Shown: piece by piece, positions 34,133 through 45,600 of the stretch
How the letters are laid out: the number at the start of each line of letters is the position of its first letter
Numbering within the stretch: position 1 is the first letter of the stretch
From: Sipunculus nudus
Lineage: Eukaryota > Annelida > Sipuncula > Golfingiida > Sipunculidae
Reading direction: 5' to 3'
NCBI GenBank assembly: GCA_026874595.1
Contig: CM049306.1
Location: forward strand, 1,688,019-1,752,018
Length of the DNA: 64,000 nucleotides
Position numbers and translations under genes: made by a program
Notes under the pieces: generated by a model
The model's database searches: none
What the model saw: the letters and a program-made list of their open reading frames with translations, nothing else
Told to the model about the DNA's origin: nothing

Positions 34133-35989
34133 TAAGGCCAGACTTTTTTAATTCTTTGGTTTACGAATATGTTTGACAAAAGTGATAGGTAGGAGGTAGG
34201 AAAAAAAAAAAAATGGAACAAACCTGGATACTGGTGTTCGTGAATCCTGTATTGTACAGTTGGGTTATAAAATTCATTTTTAAATGGCACTATATAAACC
34301 TATATAAAATATATGAAACAATATATATAAAAATTAAAATATTATCATCCTTTTGAGTTTTCCACATGAATTATGCGGTTGCTATGTTATTTCAAGCCAT
34401 TCAAATGTCAGCGAAGGTAAAATAATGACAAATAAAAAGTTTAAACAGTAAAACTTATTAAGTTATATATGATTTCATACACACCTGAAATAAAACTTCA
34501 GTCACTGTCCCTGCCAAGTGACTTGCCTATTTTATAAAGATTTACAAATTAAAGACCAGTCAAATACTTACAAAAATATAAAATAATATATTTTTGTCAT
34601 ATATGCAAGGAGAAAACTAAATATTCACTGCTAGCATGATAGACTGCAATTTTTATTTTTCAGTCGTGAATGACAATATCAATGACAATATGCAACTTGC
34701 AGTTATTCGCCTATTATATTATCAAATGACAACAACATGAAACTCGGAGTCGGAGTGGTTTGATTCATGACCATGACCTTTCCTTTTTTGTGTTGCGCAT
34801 GTTTGATAGTCCTTTGAATATATAACTGCTAATAAAGACTTTATTAAAGTGACATTTCCATTGGAGATCACATTTGAATATACAACAACTGCTAATAAAG
34901 TGACGTTTCCATTGGAGATCACATTGAATAATTCAACTATTTCAAAAGTTTAAAAAGTATTAATAATCTTTATTTATTAATAAAGATCTGCATTTCTTAC
35001 CACGGCCGTGACAGCACGTACCGTACACAGTTAAATTAATATGCCGTCACTTGGCCACTGTCAGTCCGGTATTGCTTTAGCGGTATCCATACACATCAAA
35101 GCTTCCATCACATACGTTTGGAACAATTAAATGAATCCTTTCAAAGTTTCTGCATTTTAAATGGCTTTCATTTTAGCTTGCTTTTGTATTGACTTTAAAA
35201 ATACCTGCAAAGCCTACGCTTCACGTAAACCCGCGCCACTAACATTTTCCTGCAGAAACCCTGAGAATTCCTGGAGTTTTCAGAGAATACATGACGACCT
35301 CATGCAGTATATAATTTCATCTGTTTGGTAATTTTCATTTAAGCGTTACAAGACTACGTTTTTAACTTTTGACAAGTTATAATATTTTTAAAGAGTAAAC
35401 TTGTGAAACTTAGCCACTTTGCAGTAATAAATAGCGTCTGACTTTGAGTGCAATAATTAGTCTTCTAAAGAAGTAAATTTGTTTGTATATCCAGCAAGTT
35501 ATTAACAGTGGCAAGCTGGTAAAGCCGCTATGCAACCAAACTAATTTTCTTTTCTAATTCACATCTATCTAAAACAAATATGTTTATAGAGGTAAATATG
35601 ACATAAAGGCTGGTTTAAAAATGTACTGTAGTGCAGAAAACAAACTTTGAAAACTCTCCAAGAATTCTCAATTTCCCTGCTGAATCTTTTGACTACTTGA
35701 TGGCCAATCAATTGCATTTATGGCCCAAGGATACCCTATTGTGATTGGCTTAAACCCTCCATCTGTCATTACGAAAGTGACCTTATTAGCCAATCATAAG
35801 AGTTCTAACGTTTGAGGTGATCAAATACACACGGTCACTGAACATTTCATTTGTCAACAACCGTGTTGGATTCAGCGACGCAATATAAAAGGAAAAAAAA
35901 GTCAAAATGCCAATTTTATTTTTTTTTTTAAATGAGGATATCGGAGGTTGGCGGGTTTGTAAACCGAAAAATTTAAAAAGTCTGGCCTA
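34133..35989. mobile_element. TIR-flanked non-autonomous element (about 1.86 kb)
   Basis: The ends are inverted: TAAGGCCAGACTTTTTTAAT (34133-34152) continuing to GGTTTACGA, against TTTGTAAACCGAAAAATTTA running to GTCTGGCCTAA (35955-35989). A second inverted pair lies inside, near 35250-35290 and 35640-35682 (GAGAATTCCTGGAGTTTTCA versus its near reverse complement). Flanks on both sides contain AATGTATA-GTTAC in the same orientation, which may be a target duplication. A 62-bp direct duplication is at about 34803-34926. No transposase frame was found. It lies in the last intron of the minus-strand gene. Confidence 0.6.
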
Positions 35990-36116
35990 ACTGTAATGCT
36001 ACCTGTAATGTATAGGTTACATGATAACAATAAAGATGGGCAGATCATAATGATCTATGACAGACTCTGAGTGTGCTAAGCTAAAAGTGACAGTGAGGAC
36101 CATGAGATACACTCAC

Positions 36117-36160
36117 TTGGAACGTCTTCTTCTGCCAGTCTCTTTCTTGTCTGATCGCCG
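36117..36160 (-). CDS. Unidentified host gene, penultimate coding exon (44 bp)
   Basis: Acceptor GACTTGCAG ends at 36161 and donor GTGAGT begins at 36116 (minus strand). One base completes the AG carried from the exon at 39094, giving Ser. Then GDQTRKRLAEEDVP is read, and one base is left for the next exon. The piece is charged and basic-acidic, typical of a flexible C-terminal segment with a possible RKR basic motif. Phase agreement on both sides is the main support. Domain and function unknown. Confidence 0.7.
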
Positions 36161-36240
36161 CTGCAAGTCAAAAATAACCAATCACCTCTTAATGTGCTAT
36201 ATCACACACAAAATGAAATCGTAATGTACTTATCATACAA

Positions 36241-37530
36241 CTAGGGACCCATGGGTCTCAAGGCTCAGCTGAATTTGTCTATAAGGTTATTTAATTTTTT
36301 TTTATGACAGTCCTGTGACCTTATTCAATGACCTTGTGACCAAAAAAATCTAAGAACTTATCATCCTTGAACTTGCAGCATTTAGATTATTGTAACAATC
36401 TTTTAAAAAAAGTGAGTCCAGTGACCTTGACCTCTGACCAGCTAACCTCAAAATCTACAGATTTTCTCACTTTGGGCAAGCCATGTATGAAAGATGGAAA
36501 GTTTGGGATGAAAAGTTTGATTTACAGTGCATCAACAATCTTTTCAAAGATGCGGCTCTTGTGACCTTCACCTTTGATCTCTGTACCCTGAAAATCAAAC
36601 AGATTCTTTCTTAAGTGGTGGGTCATTAATAAATAAATTTTGAAGCCAATCTATCAATCCAAAGCAGAATTATCAACCATAAACTAATTTGTGAATGGAC
36701 AGGCCCTGTGACTTTGATCTTTGACCCTATGACCCCAAAAATAAATAGAATCTTCCCATATTGGCAGGTGAGCAATATCTTGAAGATGGAAGGTTGGTGA
36801 TGAAAAATTTGGCTTGAAATGCATACACATTCTTTTTAAAGAAGTAAAGGTCCTGTAACCTTGACCTTTGGCCCTCCAATTTGACAGGATTCTTACTTTA
36901 GTGGTGAGCCATATATATAAGTTGTGTTGGAAAGCAATATGTCACACTAAACTGGAGTTATCATCTGGAAACTATTTTGTGAACAGACGGCCCCTGTGAC
37001 CTTGACCTTGTGACCCCAAATTCAGTTTGTCTCCTCATACTGGCATACAGTTGGAAAGTTTGGGATGAAAAGTTTGGCTTAAAATGCAGCCATAATTCTG
37101 GTCCAACGGTTACGATTTGTGCCCTGTTAACAGATGACCACATCTTTTAAGGTCTCAAAAATAGAGAAAAAAATTGTTAAAAAAATCGAAAAATACAGGT
37201 GGTGCCACCATTCTTCAAAAACTGATGTAACACCCCATGATCAATATCAATGCAAGGAATCATAGTGATCGATGCATTAGTTGTTCAGATACTTGAGCTT
37301 TTGTATCAAATTTTCATTATTCTGGGGGGTACTTCGAAGCCCCATAGCTTGAAGAATATGGGTAACAGAGACCTTATTCCAGGTTTCCAAGGAGATTTTG
37401 CATGGACCTCTTAGGATGTTAAGAAAGAAGATTCCAGGACCAGTGGTTACGATTTGTGCCTTGTTAACAGACAGACGGACAAAGAGTGATCGCTATAGCT
37501 CAGATAACTTACAGTCAGCTGAGCTAAAAA
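36241..37530 (+). mobile_element. Family A copy A5 in an intron
   Basis: It starts AGGGACCCATGGGTC with AAGGCTCAGCTGA and ends with a short ACAGACGGAC tract, CTATAGCTCAG, CTGAGCTAAAAA (37519-37530). Interior blocks include TGACCTTGACCTCTGACC at 36423 and similar sites at 36858 and 36998. The linker ATAGAGAAAAAAATTGTTAAAA near 37158 is uninterrupted, unlike in A2. Its orientation is opposite to the host gene. Confidence 0.8.
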
Positions 37531-37735
37531 GGCCAACTCTGCTATTTTTTTTATCTATTTAATTTCTCCTATCACCAACCTGCTATAAATATTGTATGCA
37601 CCCTGAAATATTTTTCCCCTGAAATTTTCTGCTGCCCTGCAATATTTAATGCCCGCTCACTTTTCATCCCACAAAATGGGCCGACCATGACCGGACCTGG
37701 ATATAGGTCGCTCTAACCTGTATAAAAGGCATTCT

Positions 37736-38840
37736 GGTTCTCACATCATTGTAGTGTTATGTATGAGAGTTGTGCTGGTTCCCACATCAGTGTAGTGTTA
37801 TGTATGAGAGTTGTGCTGGTTCCCACATCAGTGTAGTGTTATGTATGAGAGTTGTGCTGGTTCCCACATCATTGTAGTGTTATGTATGAGAGGTGTGCTG
37901 GTTCCCACATCAGTGTAGTGTTATGTATGAGAGTTGTGCTGGTTCCCACATCAGTGTAGTGTTATGTTTGAGAGTTGTGCTGGTTCCCACATCATTGTAG
38001 TGTTATGTATGAGAGGTGTGCTGGTTCCCACATCAGTGTAGTGTTATGTATGAGAGTTGTGCTGGTTCCCACATCATTGTAGTGTTATGTATGAGAGGTG
38101 TGCTGGTTCCCACATCAGTGTAGTGTTATGTATGCGCGGTGTGCTGGTTCCCACATCAGTGTAGTGTTATGTATGAGAGGTGTGCTGGTTCCCACATCAG
38201 TGTAGTGTTATGTATGAGAGTTGTGCTGGTTTCCACATCATTGTAGTGTTATATATGAGAGGTGTGCTGGTTCATACATCACTGTAGTGTTATGTATGAG
38301 AGGTGTGCTGGTTCCCACATCATTGTTGTGTTATGTATGAGAGGTGTGCTGGTTCCCACATCAGTGTAGTGTTATGTATGAGAGGTGTGCTGGTTCCCAC
38401 ATCAGTGTAGTGTTATGTATGAGAATTGTGCTGGTTCCCACATCAGTGTAGTGTTATGTATGAGAGGTGTGCTGGTTCCCACATCAGTGTAGTGTTATGT
38501 ATGAGAGGTGTGCTGGTTCCCACATCATTGTTGTGTTATGTATGAGAGTTGTGCTGGTTCCCACATCATTGTAGTGTTATGTATGAGAGGTGTGCTGGTT
38601 CCCACATCAGTGTAGTGTTATGTATGAGAGTTGTGCTGGTTCCCACATCAGTGTAGTGTTATGTATGAGAGTTGTGCTGGTTCCCACATCAGTGTAGTGT
38701 TATGTATGAGAGTTGTGCTGGTTCCCTCATCAGTGTAGTGTTATGTATGAGAGTTGTGCTGGTTCCCACATCAGTGTAGTGTTATGTATGAGAGTTGTGC
38801 TGGTTCCCACATCAGTGTAGTGTTATGTATGAGAAGTGTG
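37736..38840 (+). repeat. 41-bp tandem array (about 27 units)
   Basis: The unit holds CACATCAGTGTAGTGTTATG and TATGAGAGTTGTGCTGGTTC in a strict 41-bp register (for example CACATCA at 37742, 37783 and 37824). Variants GTTGTG/GGTGTG and CAGTG/CATTG are interspersed, as expected after unequal exchange. Intronic in the minus-strand gene. Confidence 0.95.
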
Positions 38841-38912
38841 ATGAAAACAGCAGAGTGGAACTCTTGCTTAAAGTTATACAAGTGGACTTTCAGGTACAAT
38901 GAGTGTTAAGGG

Positions 38913-39078
38913 GATTTTCAGACTTCAGATGGCCTAGTGCTGTGAGTGACTGTGATTTTCAGACTTCAGATGGCCTAGTGCTGTGAGTGACTGTGATTTT
39001 CAGACTTCAGATGGCCTAGTGCTGTGAGTGACTGTGATTTTCAGACTTCAGATGGCCTAGTGCTGTGAGTGACTGTGA
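38913..39078 (+). repeat. Second 41-bp array, four units, next to an exon
   Basis: GATTTTCAGACTTCAGATGG recurs at 38913 and 38954 and twice more, near-identical, period 41. It ends about 15 bp from the donor of the exon at 39094. Its sequence is not obviously related to the neighbouring 41-bp array. Confidence 0.95.
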
Positions 39079-39093
39079 AAGGGCTGAATTTAC

Positions 39094-39235
39094 CTTGTAT
39101 ACAGAGGGTGAGTCTTGAGGTCTCTCTGCATCTGCTTGACCTCATCCCTGTAAAGGTCAAGGTCTTCTGCTGAGCAAGGGGGCAACACATTGGGGATATA
39201 CTTGGCAAACAACTGTGGTCGAAGCTGTGCAAATT
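39094..39235 (-). CDS. Unidentified host gene, internal coding exon (142 bp)
   Basis: The acceptor (ATTTCCAG) ends at 39236 and the donor GTAAAT begins at 39093 on the minus strand. The first two bases complete a Glu codon begun in the exon at 48368. Then 46 codons are open: FAQLRPQLFAKYIPNVLPP, then CSAEDLDLYRDEVKQMQRDL and KTHPLYT. AG is left for the next exon. Codon use is natural and GC is higher than the surrounding intron. The composition suggests an alpha-helical protein (hydrophobic and charged residues alternating after SAEDL). It was not matched to a named family. Confidence 0.8.
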
Positions 39236-39258
39236 CTGGAAATTATCAATAAAAAGCA

Positions 39259-39682
39259 ATGTTAAAACTACTGATAATCATAATAACAATCATAATAGAA
39301 TCAGACAGTAGAGAAAAAACAATGTTTACAAATAACAGTCAGATGAGTGACTTGAGCTGTCCTTTTAAACACAAGATAATATTCCAGATACACATCATTG
39401 TACACAGACAGGAAGACATCATGGCCATCTTTTTTTATTGTTCCTTCTGTTATCAAGGAGTTTTATTCTTATAACATGCAAGCTTTCATTCTTATTTCAC
39501 TCTTATTCTTACAAAATTAATCAAACAGCAAGAAGTATCATTTTCAGCCACACAGTTCCTTTTCTGCTTCAGTAAATGGAGCTGGGTTTGTCTCGGATAT
39601 AGCCAATGGGGTCGCATTTACTGCTAGTAGTATAAATTAATGTCACCATTTACTTTTAACGTCTGACCATGACAGCTCATAT
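39259..39682. other. Unique intron sequence
   Basis: Intron between the exon at 39094-39235 and the start of the 61-bp array. Nothing coding was recognised; open frames here are short and without domains. Confidence 0.5.
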
Positions 39683-42600
39683 ATCCAACAGGACATATAA
39701 AACCTACTAGGTCTGAGAGAGTGTAAACTGCAGATAATGCAGGCCATCATAGGACATGTTGAACTTACCAGGTTTGAGAGAGTGTAAGCTGCTGATAATA
39801 CAAGCCATCATGGGACATGTAGAACGTACCAGGTTTGAGAGAGTGTAAGCTGCTGATAATACAAGCCATCATGGGACATGTAAAACTTACCAGGTTTGAG
39901 AGAGTGTAAGCTGCTGATAATACAAGCCATCATAGGACATGTAGAACTTACCAGGTTTGAGAGAGTGTAAGCTGCTGATAATACAGGCCATCATGGGACA
40001 TGTAGAACTTACCAGGTTTGAGAGAGTGTAAGCTGCTGATAATACAAGCCATCATAGGACATGTAGAACTTACCATATTTGAGAGAGTGTAAGCTGCTGA
40101 TAATACAAGCCATCATAGGACATGTAGAACTTACCAGGTTTGAGAGAGTGTAAGCTGCTGACAATACAGGCCATCATGGGACATGTAGAACTTACCAGGT
40201 TTGAGAGAGTGTAAGCTGCTGATAATACAAACCATCATGAGACATGTAGAACTTACCAGGTTTGAGAATGTGTATGCTGCTGATAATATAATCCATCATA
40301 GGACATGTAGAACTTACCAGGTTTGAGAGAGTGTAAGCTGCTGATAATACAAGCCATCACAGGACATGTAGAACTTACCAGGTTTGAGAGAGTGTAAGCT
40401 GCTGATAATACAAGCCATCATGGGACATGTAGAACTTGCCAGGTTTGAGAGAGTGTAAGCTGCTGATAATACAAGCCATCATAGGACATGTAGAACTTAC
40501 CAGGTTTGAGAGAGTGTAAGCTGCTGATAATACAAGCCATCATAGGACATGTAGAACTTACCAGGTTTGAGAGAGTGTAAACTGCTGATAATACAAGCCA
40601 TCATGGGACATGTAGAACTTACCAGGTTTGAGAGAGTGTAAGCTGCTGATAATACAAGCCATCATGGGACATATAGAACTTACCAGGTTTGAGAGAGTGT
40701 AAACTGCTGATAATACAAGCCATCATAGGACATGTAGAACTTACCAGGTTTGAGAGAGTGTAAGCTGCTGATAATACAAGCCATCATAGGACATGTAGAA
40801 CTTACCAGGTTTGAGAGAGTGTAAGCTGCTGATAATACAAGCCATCATAGGACATGTAGAACTTACCAGGTTTGAGAGAGTGTAAGCTGCTGATAATACA
40901 AGCCATCATAGGACATGTAGAACTTACCAGGTTTGAGAGAGTGTAAGCTGCTGATAATACAAGCCATCAAGGGACATGTAGAACTTACCAGGTTTGAGAA
41001 TGTGTAAGCTGCTGATAATACAAGCCATCATGGGACATGTAGAACTTACCAGGTTTGAGAATGTGTAAGCTGCTGATAATACAAGCCATCATAGGACATG
41101 TAGAACTTACCAGGTTTGAGAGAGTGTAAGCTGCTGATAAAACAAGCCATCATGGGACATGTAGAACTTACCAGGTTTGAGAGAGTGTAAGCTGCTGATA
41201 ATACAAGCCATCATAGGACATGTAGAACTTACCAGGTTTGAGAGAGTGTAAGCTGCTGATAATACAAGCCATCATAGGACATGTAGAACTTACCAGGTTT
41301 GAGAGAGTGTAAGCTGCTGATAATACAAGCCATCATAGGACATGTAGAACTTACCAGGTTTGAGAGAGTGTAAGCTGCTGATAATACAAGCCATCATGGG
41401 ACATGTAGAACTTACCAGGTTTGGGAGAGTGTAAGTTGCTGATAATACAAGCCATCATAGGACATGTAGAACTTACCAGGTTTGAGAGAGTGTAAGCTGC
41501 TGATAATACAAGCCATCATGGGACATGTAGAACTTACCAGGTTTGAGAGAGTGTAAGCTGCTGATAATACAAGCCATCATAGGACATGTAGAACTTACCA
41601 GGTTTGAGAGAGTGTAAGCTGCTGATAATACAAGCCATCATGGGACATGTAGAACTTACCAGGTTTGGGAGAGTGTAAGTTGCTGATAATACAAGCCATC
41701 ATAGGACATGTAGAACTTACCAGGTTTGAGAGAGTGTAAGCTGCTGATAATACAAGCCATCATGGGACATGTAGAACTTTCCAGGTTTGAGAGAGTGTAA
41801 GCTGCTGATAATACAAGCCATCATGGGACATGTAGAACTTACCAGGTTTGAGAGAGTGTAAGCTGCTGATAATACAAGCCATCATAGGACATGTAGAACT
41901 TACCAGGTTTGAGAGAGTGTAAGCTGCTGATAATACAAGCCATCATAGGACATGTAGAACTTACCAGGTTTGAGAGAGTGTAAGCTGCTGATAATACAAG
42001 CCATCATGGGACATGTAGAACTTACCAGGTTTGAGAGAGTGTAAGCTGCTGATAATACAAGCCATCATGGGACATGTAGAACTTACCAGGTTTGAGAGAG
42101 TGTAAGCTGCTGATAATACAAGCCATCATGGGACATGTAGAACTTACCAGGTTTGAGAATGTGTAAGCTGCTGATAATACAAGCCATCATAGGACATGTA
42201 TAACTTACCAGGTTTGAGAGAGTGTAAGCTGCTGATAAAACAAGCCATCATGGGACATGTAGAACTTACCAGGTTTGAGAGAGTGTAAGCTGCTGATAAT
42301 ACAAGCCATCATAGAACATGTAGAACTTACCAGGTTTGAGAGAGTGTAAGCTGCTGATAATACAAGCCATCATAGGACATGTAGAACTTACCAGGTTTGA
42401 GAGAGTGTAAGCTGCTGATAATACAAGCAATCATAGGACATGTAGAACTTACCAGGTTTGAGAGAGTGTAAGCTGCTGATAATACAAGCCATCATGGGAC
42501 ATGTAGAACTTACCAGGTTTGAGAGAGTGTAAGCTGCTGATAATACAAGCCATGATGGGACATGTAGAACTTACCAGGTTTGAGAGAGTGTAAGCTGCTG

Positions 42601-45600
42601 ATAATACAAGCCATCATAGGACATGTAGAACTTACCAGGTTTGAGAGAGTGTAAGCTGCTGATAATACAAGCCATCATGGGACATGTAGAACTTACCAGG
42701 TTTGAGAGAGTGTAAGCTGCTGATAATACAAGCCATCATGGGACATGTAGAACTTACCAGGTTTGAGAATGTGTAAGCTGCTGATAATACAAGCCATCAT
42801 AGGACATGTATAACTTACCAGGTTTGAGAGAGTGTAAGCTGCTGATAAAACAAGCCATCATGGGACATGTAGAACTTACCAGGTTTGAGAGAGTGTAAGC
42901 TGCTGATAATACAAGCCATCATAGGACATGTAGAACTTACCAGGTTTGAGAGAGTGTAAGCTGCTGATAATACAAGCCATCATGGGACATGTAGAACTTA
43001 CCAGGTTTGAGAGAGTGTAAGCTGCTGATAATACAAGCCATCATGGGACATGTAGAACTTACCAGGTTTGAGAATGTGTAAGCTGCTGATAATACAAGCC
43101 ATCATAGGACATGTATAACTTACCAGGTTTGAGAGAGTGTAAGCTGCTGATAAAACAAGCCATCATGGGACATGTAGAACTTACCAGGTTTGAGAGAGTG
43201 TAAGCTGCTGATAATACAAGCCATCATAGAACATGTAGAACTTACCAGGTTTGAGAGAGTGTAAGCTGCTGATAATACAAGCCATCACAGGACATGTAGA
43301 ACTTACCAGGTTTGAGAGAGTGTAAGCTGCTGATAATACAAGCCATCATGGGACATGTAGAACTTGCCAGGTTTGAGAGAGTGTAAGCTGCTGATAATAC
43401 AAGCCATCATAGGACATGTAGAACTTACCAGGTTTGAGAGAGTGTAAGCTGCTGATAATACAAGCCATCATAGGACATGTAGAACTTACCAGGTTTGAGA
43501 GAGTGTAAACTGCTGATAATACAAGCCATCATGGGACATGTAGAACTTACCAGGTTTGAGAGAGTGTAAGCTGCTGATAATACAAGCCATCATGGGACAT
43601 ATAGAACTTACCAGGTTTGAGAGAGTGTAAACTGCTGATAATACAAGCCATCATAGGACATGTAGAACTTACCAGGTTTGAGAGAGTGTAAGCTGCTGAT
43701 AATACAAGCCATCATAGGACATGTAGAACTTACCAGGTTTGAGAGAGTGTAAGCTGCTGATAATACAAGCCATCATAGGACATGTAGAACTTACCAGGTT
43801 TGAGAGAGTGTAAGCTGCTGATAATACAAGCCATCATAGGACATGTAGAACTTACCAGGTTTGAGAGAGTGTAAGCTGCTGATAATACAAGCCATCAAGG
43901 GACATGTAGAACTTACCAGGTTTGAGAATGTGTAAGCTGCTGATAATACAAGCCATCATGGGACATGTAGAACTTACCAGGTTTGAGAATGTGTAAGCTG
44001 CTGATAATACAAGCCATCATAGGACATGTAGAACTTACCAGGTTTGAGAGAGTGTAAGCTGCTGATAAAACAAGCCATCATGGGACATGTAGAACTTACC
44101 AGGTTTGAGAGAGTGTAAGCTGCTGATAATACAAGCCATCATAGGACATGTAGAACTTACCAGGTTTGAGAGAGTGTAAGCTGCTGATAATACAAGCCAT
44201 CATAGGACATGTAGAACTTACCAGGTTTGAGAGAGTGTAAGCTGCTGATAATACAAGCCATCATAGGACATGTAGAACTTACCAGGTTTGAGAGAGTGTA
44301 AGCTGCTGATAATACAAGCCATCATGGGACATGTAGAACTTACCAGGTTTGGGAGAGTGTAAGTTGCTGATAATACAAGCCATCATAGGACATGTAGAAC
44401 TTACCAGGTTTGAGAGAGTGTAAGCTGCTGATAATACAAGCCATCATGGGACATGTAGAACTTACCAGGTTTGAGAGAGTGTAAGCTGCTGATAATACAA
44501 GCCATCATAGGACATGTAGAACTTACCAGGTTTGAGAGAGTGTAAGCTGCTGATAATACAAGCCATCATGGGACATGTAGAACTTACCAGGTTTGGGAGA
44601 GTGTAAGTTGCTGATAATACAAGCCATCATAGGACATGTAGAACTTACCAGGTTTGAGAGAGTGTAAGCTGCTGATAATACAAGCCATCATGGGACATGT
44701 AGAACTTTCCAGGTTTGAGAGAGTGTAAGCTGCTGATAATACAAGCCATCATGGGACATGTAGAACTTACCAGGTTTGAGAGAGTGTAAGCTGCTGATAA
44801 TACAAGCCATCATAGGACATGTAGAACTTACCAGGTTTGAGAGAGTGTAAGCTGCTGATAATACAAGCCATCATAGGACATGTAGAACTTACCAGGTTTG
44901 AGAGAGTGTAAGCTGCTGATAATACAAGCCATCATGGGACATGTAGAACTTACCAGGTTTGAGAGAGTGTAAGCTGCTGATAATACAAGCCATCATGGGA
45001 CATGTAGAACTTACCAGGTTTGAGAGAGTGTAAGCTGCTGATAATACAAGCCATCATGGGACATGTAGAACTTACCAGGTTTGAGAATGTGTAAGCTGCT
45101 GATAATACAAGCCATCATAGGACATGTATAACTTACCAGGTTTGAGAGAGTGTAAGCTGCTGATAAAACAAGCCATCATGGGACATGTAGAACTTACCAG
45201 GTTTGAGAGAGTGTAAGCTGCTGATAATACAAGCCATCATAGAACATGTAGAACTTACCAGGTTTGAGAGAGTGTAAGCTGCTGATAATACAAGCCATCA
45301 TAGGACATGTAGAACTTACCAGGTTTGAGAGAGTGTAAGCTGCTGATAATACAAGCAATCATAGGACATGTAGAACTTACCAGGTTTGAGAGAGTGTAAG
45401 CTGCTGATAATACAAGCCATCATGGGACATGTAGAACTTACCAGGTTTGAGAGAGTGTAAGCTGCTGATAATACAAGCCATGATGGGACATGTAGAACTT
45501 ACCAGGTTTGAGAGAGTGTAAGCTGCTGATAATACAAGCCATCATAGGACATGTAGAACTTACCAGGTTTGAGAGAGTGTAAGCTGCTGATAATACAAGC

